Source: Oligoflexaceae bacterium
GTDB taxonomy: Bacteria > Bdellovibrionota_B > Oligoflexia > Oligoflexales > Oligoflexaceae
Length of the DNA stretch: 7,987 nucleotides
Reading direction: 5' to 3'
NCBI GenBank assembly: GCA_947474445.1
Contig: CANJJY010000207.1
Location: 1 to 7,987 of the forward strand
The notes beneath the pieces were generated by a model, which saw nothing but the letters and a program-made list of their open reading frames with translations, made no database searches and was not told where the DNA came from. Both the position numbers and the translations under genes were made by a program. The stretch's first letter is position 1. The number at the start of each line of letters is the position of its first letter. This document shows, one piece after another, positions 1-6,000 of the stretch.

Positions 1-96
1 ACCACTGTTCCGCCAGTCGCTCCAGCACCAGCGCCAAAGCCCGATGCCATCGCACCGAATAAGCCGGCAAATTTGAAAATTGAACCAGTGAAATAA
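1..96 (+). CDS. C-terminal end of an unidentified Pro/Ala-rich protein (partial)
   Basis: Reading frame 1 is open from the first base of the window to a TAA at 94-96, giving 31 residues. The visible tail is rich in proline and alanine (PPVAPAPAPKPDAIAPNKP) and ends in NLKIEPVK. Such a tail looks like a flexible linker or surface-exposed C-terminus, but no domain is visible, so no function is assigned. The stop lies 15 bases before the ATG of the downstream lipoprotein on the same strand, which suggests one transcript for both. Compositional bias continuing right up to a stop that is followed by a ribosome binding site supports real coding. The start and the rest of the gene lie outside the window. 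Confidence 0.6.
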   Translation, partial: TTVPPVAPAPAPKPDAIAPNKPANLKIEPVK

Positions 97-111
97 GAGA
101 GAGGGGAACCC

Positions 112-543
112 ATGACGTTTCAACGCAAAGCATGGCATAAAATAGGATGGGCTGGTCTTCTGTCTCTTTCTCTCTGGGGCTGCCAGGGAAATGAGATCGA
201 GGACAAGCGCGTAAAAAGTTCGGTTGGACAGGGTACTTCTGAGAATTCCGTCGCTAGTAAAATAACAAACGATCTCAAATTCAAATTGACCTGGCTCGAT
301 CAAACCAATGTCGTGACGGCCTATCATGTTTTTTATAACAAGGATCGATCCACCAATGTTGGAGGCGAAGAGATCGATAGCATCGCTTCCAAAGATCAGG
401 ACCTGACGAATCCCGAGTTGATGATCGATAAGACCAATATGGCGAGCTTCCCTGCCCCGGGTTCTACTCTATGTTTTTACGTAATTGCGGAGAATGAGGG
501 GGCCATGTCACCACCCTCGGACGTAGTCTGCACTAAAATCTGA
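112..543 (+). CDS. Small lipoprotein with a fibronectin type III-like domain
   Basis: The 143-residue product starts with a basic n-region (RKAWHK) and a hydrophobic stretch (residues 11-22). It reaches a lipobox-like L21-W22-G23-C24, so Cys24 is the probable lipidation site and the protein should be anchored in a membrane facing the periplasm or the outside. Trp at position -2 is unusual but that position is permissive. After a polar linker (25-54), residues 55-143 resemble an FN3 beta-sandwich: LKFKLTW as the B strand, YHVFYN as the C strand, CFYVIAEN as the F strand, and SPPSDVVC as the end strand. Cys121 and Cys140 could form a disulfide. ATG 112 is preceded by a purine-rich AGAGGGGAA at suitable spacing. 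The gene sits 15 bases after the preceding frame and ends just before a strong terminator, so it is probably last in an operon. The FN3 call rests on strand pattern, not on a search, and the binding partner is unknown. Confidence 0.85.
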   Translation: MTFQRKAWHKIGWAGLLSLSLWGCQGNEIEDKRVKSSVGQGTSENSVASKITNDLKFKLTWLDQTNVVTAYHVFYNKDRSTNVGGEEIDSIASKDQDLTNPELMIDKTNMASFPAPGSTLCFYVIAENEGAMSPPSDVVCTKI

Positions 544-568
544 ATGGTCTTGTCCCAGCGAGAACGAT

Positions 569-594
569 AGGGAGCCAAGCTCCCTTTTTCTTTT
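569..594 (+). terminator. Rho-independent terminator of the lipoprotein operon
   Basis: A perfect 7-bp stem AGGGAGC / GCTCCCT (569-575 and 579-585) with a CAA loop is followed at once by TTTTCTTTT (586-594). It lies 26 bases after the lipoprotein stop. This is a textbook intrinsic terminator on the + strand. Confidence 0.92.
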
Positions 595-681
595 GTTAAT
601 TATTGTCGATTCTTACCTGAATCCCCCCCCATCATTCCTGAAGACTTCATCTTTTGAGCGCCAAAACAACATATAAGGATC

Positions 682-710
682 TTGAAAAAACCTGTAGAGT
701 GATCGATACT
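682..710 (+). promoter_or_regulatory. Probable sigma-70 promoter of bfd
   Basis: TTGAAA (682-687) is separated by 17 bases from GATACT (705-710), giving 5/6 and 4/6 matches to the -35 and -10 consensus with ideal spacing. Transcription would start near 717, inside the Fur-box-like sequence at 716-734. The leader to ATG 784 would be about 67 bases. Call made by eye; no other comparable hexamer pair was seen between 600 and 783. Confidence 0.6.
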
Positions 711-715
711 TAATT

Positions 716-734
716 GATATTGAAATTAATTCTC
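716..734 (+). promoter_or_regulatory. Fur-box-like operator upstream of bfd
   Basis: The 19-mer GATATTGAAATTAATTCTC matches the classical Fur consensus GATAATGATAATCATTATC at 14 of 19 positions. It is also the core of a wider imperfect dyad, 714-736 (TTGA...TCAA; 8 of 11 arm positions pair). It begins 5 bases after the proposed -10 element and covers the predicted transcription start. Fur bound there would block initiation when iron is plentiful. Bfd is a known iron-starvation gene under Fur control in E. coli and Pseudomonas, so the location makes biological sense. AT-rich sequence gives some chance matches, which limits confidence. Confidence 0.6.
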
Positions 735-783
735 AAGATTTGTGATGAGAATGCCGATACAGGAAAAGAAAGGGGGGGCGCGT

Positions 784-975
784 ATGATCATTTGCCTTTG
801 CCATGCGATCAGCAGCAGCAAGCTAGAGAAATTGAAGGAAGAGGGCTGCGAAAGTCTACGTCAATTGCAGAAGCAATGTTCGGCAGGAAGTAGCTGTGGA
901 AGCTGCGTGGCGGATCTGAAACGCGCTTTGAAAGAAAAAGACTGCTGCCGCGGCCAAGCCCAGGACGACGCCTGA
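784..975 (+). CDS. bfd: Bacterioferritin-associated ferredoxin (Bfd), [2Fe-2S]
   Basis: The 63-residue protein begins MIICLCHAIS. It has Cys4, Cys6, Cys38 and Cys41, exactly the positions and spacing (CxC ... CxxC) of the four [2Fe-2S] ligands of E. coli Bfd, which is 64 residues long. Bfd docks on bacterioferritin and passes electrons to the buried haem so that stored ferric iron is reduced and released in the cytoplasm. Extra cysteines (22, 32, and a CC pair near the C-terminus) are not part of the canonical cluster. The frame is open further upstream to a GTG at 742, but that adds 14 residues absent from the family and overlaps the start of transcription region, so ATG 784 is preferred. 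A purine-rich GAAAGGGGGGG precedes it, with a run of seven G at 772-778. The partner gene bfr lies convergently 53 bases downstream. Confidence 0.93.
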   Translation: MIICLCHAISSSKLEKLKEEGCESLRQLQKQCSAGSSCGSCVADLKRALKEKDCCRGQAQDDA

Positions 976-991
976 ATCGAAACAGGGATGC

Positions 992-1009
992 GAGGGCGTA
1001 AACGCCCTC
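992..1009. terminator. Hairpin between convergent bfd and bfr, possible weak bidirectional terminator
   Basis: GAGGGCGT / ACGCCCTC forms a perfect 8-bp inverted repeat around AA (in practice a 7-bp stem with a TAAA loop). It sits in the 53-base gap between the two stop codons. Neither side has a proper T-run (CCTAATG on +, GCATCCCTG on -), so it may act as a transcript 3'-end stabiliser or a weak terminator rather than a canonical one. Confidence 0.5.
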
Positions 1010-1028
1010 CCTAATGTCCCGTTTGCTC

Positions 1029-1505
1029 TTACGAGCCTTCGCGAATCTGTTGCGACAGATAGTTTTGCAGACCGATCTCACCAATCAAACGCAATTGAGT
1101 TTCCAGCCAATCTATATGACCTTCTTCATCTTCCAGGATGTGTTCGAAGATTTCGCGCGTGGTCGAATCGCGTAGATCGACGCAAATTTGAATGCCTTTC
1201 TTCAGGCGTTCAACGGCTTCGTATTCGACTTTAAGGTCACTTTCAAACTGCTCTTTGACGGTCTCACCGATATTAATTTTCAAGAGACGTTGCACATTCG
1301 GCAAGCCTTCGAGAAAAAGAATGCGGTCCATCAGCTTTTCGGCGTGTTTCATCTCATCGATGGATTCATGATAAACCTTGCCAGCAATACGCTCATAACC
1401 CCAGTCTTTACACATCCGGGCATGCAGGAAGTATTGATTGATCGCGGTCAATTCACCGGTCAACACATCGTTTAGGCTTTCGATGATTTTAGGATCGCCC
1501 TTCAA
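1029..1505 (-). CDS. bfr: Bacterioferritin (haem-containing ferritin), TTG start
   Basis: The 158-residue product has the length and sequence pattern of E. coli Bfr throughout (MKGDPKIIESLNDVLTGEL, NQYFLHARM, YHESIDEMKHAE, RILFLEGLPN, DEEGHIDWLE, GLQNYL). All six ferroxidase ligands are at family positions: Glu18, Glu51, His54, Glu94, Glu127 and His130. Met52, the axial ligand of the inter-subunit haem, is also present. Bfr forms 24-subunit cytoplasmic shells that oxidise ferrous iron and store it as mineral. The start codon is TTG (1503-1505); no in-frame ATG or GTG lies nearby, and the MKGD start is conserved in the family. GAGGTG, a good Shine-Dalgarno sequence, ends 4 bases before it, which settles the start. 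The weak start codon may limit expression. It faces bfd, its reductase partner, tail to tail. No Fur-box-like site was seen upstream of it. Confidence 0.97.
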   Translation of the reverse strand: MKGDPKIIESLNDVLTGELTAINQYFLHARMCKDWGYERIAGKVYHESIDEMKHAEKLMDRILFLEGLPNVQRLLKINIGETVKEQFESDLKVEYEAVERLKKGIQICVDLRDSTTREIFEHILEDEEGHIDWLETQLRLIGEIGLQNYLSQQIREGS

Positions 1506-1543
1506 AGGTCACCTCGTATTTTGCTAGGAGAGAAAAGACAATG

Positions 1544-1613
1544 CAGCGAGGGGCGGGATTAAACCACCGACGTCATGATTGAAAATCATGCTTGCTTGCT
1601 CACCAATTCAGCC
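1544..1613 (-). pseudogene. tRNA relic related to the neighbouring tRNA-Met, anticodon changed to TTC
   Basis: Positions 1545-1591 align without gaps to 1697-1743 of the intact tRNA-Met, with 39 of 47 bases identical. The retained parts, on the minus strand, are the anticodon arm (stem CATGA/TCATG, 7-base loop TTTTCAA), a pairing T arm (GGTGG/CCGCC) and the 3' acceptor strand CCTCGCT with discriminator G. A D-arm-like piece follows at 1598-1613, after a 6-base insertion, and its loop is 2 bases shorter. The 5' acceptor strand that should pair with CCTCGCT is missing, so a complete cloverleaf cannot form. The three mismatches in the anticodon loop are exactly the anticodon, CAT to TTC (a Glu anticodon). 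It is most simply a decayed tandem duplicate; a role in the bfr leader is possible but unproven. Confidence 0.7.
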
Positions 1614-1615
1614 CA

Positions 1616-1644
1616 TAAATAGATGAGTGCCCCAAGAAAGACAA
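1616..1644 (-). promoter_or_regulatory. Weak candidate promoter for bfr
   Basis: On the minus strand TTGTCT (1639-1644) and TATTTA (1616-1621) are separated by 17 bases. The -35 matches 4/6 and the -10 only 3/6. If used, transcription would start near 1609 and the roughly 100-base bfr leader would contain the tRNA relic. It is the best pair I found in the gap, but it is weak. Confidence 0.25.
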
Positions 1645-1695
1645 GGTTTTTCAAGTGATGCGCGCATTAAGTCAGGTGATAAGGGGACTTTAGAG

Positions 1696-1769
1696 TAGCG
1701 AGAGGCGGGCTTGAACCGCCGACCTCATGATTATGAATCATGCGCTCTAACCAGCTGAGCTACCTCGCC
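1696..1769 (-). tRNA. tRNA-Met (anticodon CAT), probably the elongator
   Basis: The 74-base minus-strand sequence folds as a full cloverleaf. It has acceptor GGCGAGG pairing with TCTCGCT (including G-U at 1-72 and 7-66), T8-A9, D arm GCTC/GAGC, anticodon stem CATGA/TCATG with loop TTCATAA, and T arm GGCGG-TTCAAGC-CCGCC with discriminator A. The anticodon CAT is at 1733-1735. The G1-U72 pair and the ...CGCTA end match elongator tRNA-Met of, for example, Bacillus. The lack of three G-C pairs at the base of the anticodon stem argues against initiator tRNA. tRNA-Ile2 with a lysidine-modified CAT anticodon is the main alternative. The 3' CCA is not encoded (CTC follows), so it must be added by the CCA-adding enzyme. 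Confidence 0.95.
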
Positions 1770-1786
1770 ACAGGTCGGGAGACCAT

Positions 1787-1815
1787 GTTTTAAGAGGTTT
1801 GACGTTTTGTGTCAA
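1787..1815 (-). promoter_or_regulatory. Promoter of tRNA-Met
   Basis: On the minus strand a perfect -35 TTGACA (1810-1815) is followed after 17 bases by TAAAAC (1787-1792; 4/6 match). The predicted start, near 1780, is about 11 bases before the mature tRNA 5' end at 1769, a normal short leader for RNase P processing. Confidence 0.75.
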
Positions 1816-1860
1816 CTGATTTGAGCCTATGCGGCGTCATTATGATATTTACGGTTTAGA

Positions 1861-1893
1861 TGTCATTTTGATAGCGTTAGGCCTCAAATGACA
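1861..1893. repeat. Imperfect inverted repeat next to the 1894-1931 hairpin
   Basis: TGTCATTTTGA (1861-1871) and TCAAATGACA (1884-1893) are inverted copies with one bulged T. They bracket 12 bases and abut the larger GC-rich hairpin without a gap. In the minus direction this forms a second stem directly after the first. It lies upstream of the tRNA promoter, so it could help insulate the tRNA from read-through. Confidence 0.5.
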
Positions 1894-1931
1894 CAGGGCC
1901 TGTCCCAACCTCGCGGAAGGGACAGGCCCTG
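1894..1931 (-). terminator. Strong hairpin after the CBM10-like gene, probable terminator
   Basis: CAGGGCCTGTCCC (1894-1906) and GGGACAGGCCCTG (1919-1931) are perfect 13-bp inverted repeats with a 12-base loop. The structure begins 14 bases after the stop codon of the minus-strand gene at 1946-2350. There is no uninterrupted T-run after it (TGTCATTT on the minus strand), so termination may be less efficient than at a canonical site, or the hairpin may protect the mRNA 3' end. Confidence 0.65.
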
Positions 1932-1945
1932 ATGGATTTTAAATC

Positions 1946-2350
1946 TTAGAGGAACTTGCAAGAGGCGTTGTTTTCCCAGCCCCAGCTGTCACCATCTGGA
2001 TTCTGAGCCCCAGAGGTACAAACTGCATACCAGGTGCCATCAATCAAAGTCTTTTGAGCGGCAGCGGGTGCGGCGTGGCTAGGGCGGCTGGTACCGTGTG
2101 GCTTGTATTGAGCACAGCCGATTCCTGTGAAGTTATTGTTGAAGCAATAGAGTGGGCGATTGAACGAACCATTGTCATAGCTCGGCAGTTTGGTAGCTTT
2201 GCCATTGACGCACATGGTGTGCCCGACGATTTTGGTCTGTGCTTTACCTTCACTGAAGCAGCTCGTTCCCTTAGGAGATAGAATCGAACCTCTAGCGAAG
2301 CTGGCCGAACTTACGAGTAAACAGGCGAGTGCAAGCATCAATCTTTTCAT
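1946..2350 (-). CDS. Secreted Cys-rich small protein with C-terminal CBM10-like motif
   Basis: The 134-residue precursor starts MKRLMLALACLLVSSASFA. This is a clear Sec signal peptide, with cleavage likely after Ala19, so the protein is exported. The mature part holds six cysteines (31, 47, 69, 79, 111, 131), enough for three disulfides. Residues 20-90 form an N-terminal Cys-containing region I do not recognise, and 92-99 are an Ala/Pro linker. Residues 105-131 (WYAVC, then PDGDSWGWENNASC) carry the hallmark of family 10 carbohydrate-binding modules, WGWENNxSC with aromatic residues Trp107, Trp123 and Trp125. Such modules bind crystalline cellulose in xylanases and cellulases. No catalytic domain is present. 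The frame is open upstream to 2572, but ATG 2350 has TTGAGGA seven bases ahead and gives the signal peptide at the N-terminus. The gene lies 154 bases downstream of the thioredoxin gene. Confidence 0.85.
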   Translation of the reverse strand: MKRLMLALACLLVSSASFARGSILSPKGTSCFSEGKAQTKIVGHTMCVNGKATKLPSYDNGSFNRPLYCFNNNFTGIGCAQYKPHGTSRPSHAAPAAAQKTLIDGTWYAVCTSGAQNPDGDSWGWENNASCKFL

Positions 2351-2504
2351 GTTGAATTCCTCAATTGTGTGTAAGTCTATCGAGAAGTTCTTGCTCCAAT
2401 GAACAAACAAAAGCAAGAAAATTTCAGTCAAAGAAAGAAGTTTTTTGAGCCGTCTTGAACAGCTAAAAGGAAGGCGCAGCATGATGTTTAAGGAAAGCTG
2501 ACGT

Positions 2505-2942
2505 TTAGATACTTTGGAGCCAAGATTTGAACACAGCTTCTGGCATAGCGCCGGCTTGTCTCTTGACTTCATCGCCGCGGTTAAACGCGATTAAGGTGGG
2601 AATTCCACGGACCCCTAATACGCCGGTAACTTCTGCGTGCTTTTCTGTATTGATCTTAACGAAGACAAATTCCCCGGCCTTTTCTTGAGCCACTTTTTCA
2701 AACACAGGCGCGAATGCTAAACAGGGTCCACACCAAGAGGCCCACAGATCAACGATGATAGGCAAATCCGAGGCATGAGCCAGCTTATCGAGAGCATCGA
2801 GGCCTATGTCAGAGATACCTTTGTGCATCGGCAGGGCTGTTTTGCATTGGCCACAAAGAGGTGCGTTACTGAGTGCCTTGACGGCATCGATACGATTCAC
2901 TGATCCGCAAGAGGCGCAGGCTGAAAAGGTATGCTTAGTCAT
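2505..2942 (-). CDS. trxC: Thioredoxin 2 with N-terminal zinc ribbon
   Basis: The 145-residue cytoplasmic protein has two CxxC pairs near its start (Cys9/Cys12 and Cys30/Cys33), the zinc-binding knob that distinguishes thioredoxin 2 (TrxC) from thioredoxin 1. A thioredoxin fold follows, with active site W70-C71-G72-P73-C74, the buried Asp65 and the cis-proline loop GIPT (Pro115). E. coli Trx2 is 139 residues and aligns along the whole length (IVDLWASWCGPC, FAPVFEKVAQE, FVFVKINTE). It reduces protein disulfides using thioredoxin reductase, and the family is linked to oxidative stress. ATG 2942 has GAGGA a few bases upstream. It is on the same strand as the Cys-rich secreted protein, but a cytoplasmic reductase would not act directly on an exported protein. 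No clear terminator follows; only a weak 6-bp stem was seen at about 2447-2463. Confidence 0.95.
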   Translation of the reverse strand: MTKHTFSACASCGSVNRIDAVKALSNAPLCGQCKTALPMHKGISDIGLDALDKLAHASDLPIIVDLWASWCGPCLAFAPVFEKVAQEKAGEFVFVKINTEKHAEVTGVLGVRGIPTLIAFNRGDEVKRQAGAMPEAVFKSWLQSI

Positions 2943-3055
2943 AGTATCCTCATAGGTGCAACTTCCTCACACTCGAGATCCTTTGACAGTTAGCATGTCC
3001 CATTACTTTCGTCACGCATGCGAGAACGGCTGAATGAAATACCTTCGGGGGGAAT

Positions 3056-3079
3056 CCTCGGTCTCCGTCGAGACCGAGG
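3056..3079 (-). terminator. Hairpin downstream of carB, possible terminator
   Basis: CCTCGGTCT (3056-3064) and AGACCGAGG (3071-3079) form a perfect 9-bp stem with a 6-base loop, 19 bases after the carB stop. The minus-strand sequence after it is ATTCCCCCCGAAGG, with no T-run, so the call of a rho-independent terminator is tentative. Confidence 0.5.
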
Positions 3080-3098
3080 CTCTCTTCTGCTTTGTCGA

Positions 3099-6000
3099 TC
3101 AGCTGCGATAGCCAGGCAATGGCAAAACTTCATGCTTTTCCAAGAAGTTTGGACAGCGATCCAAAGCTTGAATGTAGGCGATGACGACTTCCATGTTGGT
3201 CAGAAGCGAGCAGCCGTATTTGACGGCGGCTTGTCTGACGGCTGAGCCTCGGGTGAGTTCCTTCCGCTGCGAGCTTTTCGGGATATTGATGACAAAGTCA
3301 ACTTTGCCATCCTTAATGGCCTGGAGAACGTCATCAGGACCTTCTCCTGGCCAGTCAAGCGCTACGACAGGTATCTTGTGCTCCTGGAGGTAGCGGGCTG
3401 TGCCCTGCGTCGCATAAAGAGGAATGCCAAAGGACAGGAGGATGTGAGCCGCCTGCAAAAAGCGCAGTTTCTCCTTTTCCGCTCCTGAACTCACAAGAAT
3501 ACCTTTTTCAGGGCGATAGACTCCCGAAGCTTCCATGGCTAAGAGCAGAGCCTGATCGATGTTTTCACCGATGCAGCCAACTTCACCCGTCGATGCCATT
3601 TCCACGCCGAGAACGGGGTCTGCACCACCGAGACGCTTGAAGCTGAACATGGCGGCTTTGACGCCGACATAGGGGAGATCGTCCTCGTTAAAGCGGCTTA
3701 AATTAGGCTTTCCACCGATCATGACATCCGTAGCCACGTCAGCCAGGTTGAGTCCAACCGCTTTCGAGACGAAAGGAAACGAGCGAGCCGCTCGCGCGTT
3801 GCATTCGATGACCTTGATCTCACCTTCCTTGGCCATAAACTGCATGTTGAAAGGACCGTTTAGATTGAGACCCTGAGCGATGGCCCGTCCCGCCCTCCGC
3901 ACGCGCCTCACCGTCTCGACATAAAGTCTTTGCGCGGGCACGACGAGAGTGGCGTCGCCGGAGTGAACGCCTGCATTTTCAATATGCTCACTGACTATGG
4001 CGGTTAAAATCTCGCCATTCTTAGCCACACCGTCGAGCTCGATCTCGCGGGCCCCTTCGATAAATTCAGAAAGGACGACTGGATGATCTGGCGAAAGATC
4101 GTTGGCATTCGCCAGGCATAGCTGGAGCGATTCCTCATCATAGGCCACGCTCATCGCGGCCCCAGACAAGACATAACTCGGTCTGATCAGGATGGGATAA
4201 CCGACGCTTTCGACAAAACGCTGGATTTCCTCTTTATTACGCGCTGCAGTCCAGCGAGGCTGACCGATGTTCAAGGTGTCGAGCAAGGCGGAGAATCGGC
4301 TGCGGTCTTCCGAGCAATCGATCGTATTCGCTCGGTGCCCCAGCAGTTTAAGACCGGCTTCGCTCAAGGGTTTGGCCAAACGGTTCGGGAGTTGGCCACC
4401 CATCGCGCAGATGACGCCGACTGGTTTTTCGATGTCGGTGATGTCGAGAATTCGTTCCAGTGTGAGTTCCTCGAAATAGAGGCGATCACTGCTGTTGTAG
4501 TCGGTCGACACCGTCTCAGGGTTACAGTTGACGATGATGCTCCGCCACCCCGATTCCTGTAACTTTCGACTGCAGCTCACAGCACACCAATCGAACTCCA
4601 CGGACGTCCCGATGCGGTAAGATCCGCCGCCTAAGACGACAGCCGAAAAGACTTTATTGTCCTCGGGAAGCGGGTCACTGAAGAGTCCGCCATAGGACAT
4701 GTAGAGATAATTTGAGGGCGAAGGATATTCACCCGCAGTCGTATCGATTTTCTTGCTGACGGGTTTAACGCCGTGTTCGAGACGCAACTTTCGAATGGTC
4801 AAAGATGATCGTCTGACGGCGTCGGCATTGGCATTGAGTTGGGCTGCTCGTAAGACCAGGCCGGCAATCTGCTCGTCGCCAAAGCCCTGTAGCTTCCAGC
4901 GTCGCCAATCATCGCGACCCACACCCTGCAAAGCATGCAGCGTGAAAAGTTCTGGCGAAGCGGTCGTTTGACCTTTTTTCGCGTAGGAAATGATTTCCTT
5001 TTCGGTGGCGATCATGCCCACGATGTGGGAGAGAAACCATTTATCGATCGTTGTGAGGCGATTGACCTCATCGATGGTCAAGCCTCGACGGAAAGCCTCG
5101 ACGACAGCAAAAAGTCTTTTGTCGGTAGGGGTGGACAGTTCTTCTTCCAAAGCGCTATCGCTGAGGCTGGCGCGGGGCATACTGAGACCTTCGGCATTCT
5201 CGGTCACCATGCGAGTCGCTTTTTGAATCGCCTCGGGGAAGCTGCGGCCGATCGCCATCACTTCACCCACCGATTTCATCGTCGAGCCAAGCGTGCGGTT
5301 GACGCCTTGGAATTTCAAGAGATCCCAGCGCGGCATTTTAATCGTGACATAATCGAGAGCTGGCTCGAAGAAAGCAAAGGTGATGCCAGTCACCGGATTT
5401 TTAAGCTCGAGCAGATCGTATCCTAGAACGACTTTAGCGGCGATATAGGCGATAGGATAACCCGACGCTTTGCTGGCTAGAGCCGATGAACGAGAGAGGC
5501 GCGCATTGACTTCGATGACGGAAAACGCCAGCGACAAAGGATCCAGGGCATACTGGACATTGCACTCACCGACGATGCCGAGAGAGTTGACGATGGTAAT
5601 CGCCGCATTGCGCAGGATCTGGTATTCGTCATCGGATAGAGACTGGCTCGGACAAACGACGATCGAATCGCCCGTATGGATGCCGAGCGGATCGAAGTTT
5701 TCCATGTTACAGATGGTGATGGTGTTGCCTTCAGAATCACGCATCACCTCGTATTCGACTTCCTTCCAGCCTTTTAGGGACTTCTCGACCAGGACCTGAG
5801 GCGAGGACGCCAAGGCCGGCTGCACGAGATTTCGCAGTTCTTCATCGCTGCTGGCAAAGCCGCTGCCCAGTCCGCCTAGGGCGAAGGCTGCGCGGACGAT
5901 GACGGGATAGCCGATTTCCTGCGCGGCAACTTGGGCTTGTTCCCAGGTATCGCAGGCCACGCTCGCCGGAATGGGCATTCCGATTTCGCGCATGCGTTTT

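Noticed and set aside
742..783. Upstream GTG start for bfd adding 14 residues
   Set aside because: Known Bfd proteins start a few residues before the first CxC, as ATG 784 does, and 742 lies only a few bases after the Fur-like site and has no ribosome binding site.
809..1084. 91-residue minus-strand frame across bfd
   Set aside because: It overlaps bfd and the bfr end, and its Arg/Ser-rich composition is that of a shadow frame.
1544..1613. A complete functional tRNA-Glu(TTC)
   Set aside because: No 5' strand complementary to CCTCGCT exists upstream, the D stem pairs at only three positions, and six bases are inserted between the D and anticodon arms.
1544..1769. Attachment-site pair (attL/attR) of an integrated element at the tRNA
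   Set aside because: The two copies are only about 100 bases apart, only 83% identical, and no integrase or cargo lies between them.
2351..2572. Longer N-terminus (74 extra residues) for the CBM10-like protein
   Set aside because: It would bury the clear signal peptide at an internal position and overlap the thioredoxin gene; ATG 2350 has a good ribosome binding site.
2983..3005. TTGACA at 2983-2988 on the + strand as a promoter
   Set aside because: No -10-like hexamer follows at 16-18 bases and there is no + strand gene downstream.
4935..5426. 163-residue open frame on the + strand
   Set aside because: It is antisense to carB, which is certain over its whole length; the product has no recognisable motif and is a by-product of the codon pattern on the other strand.
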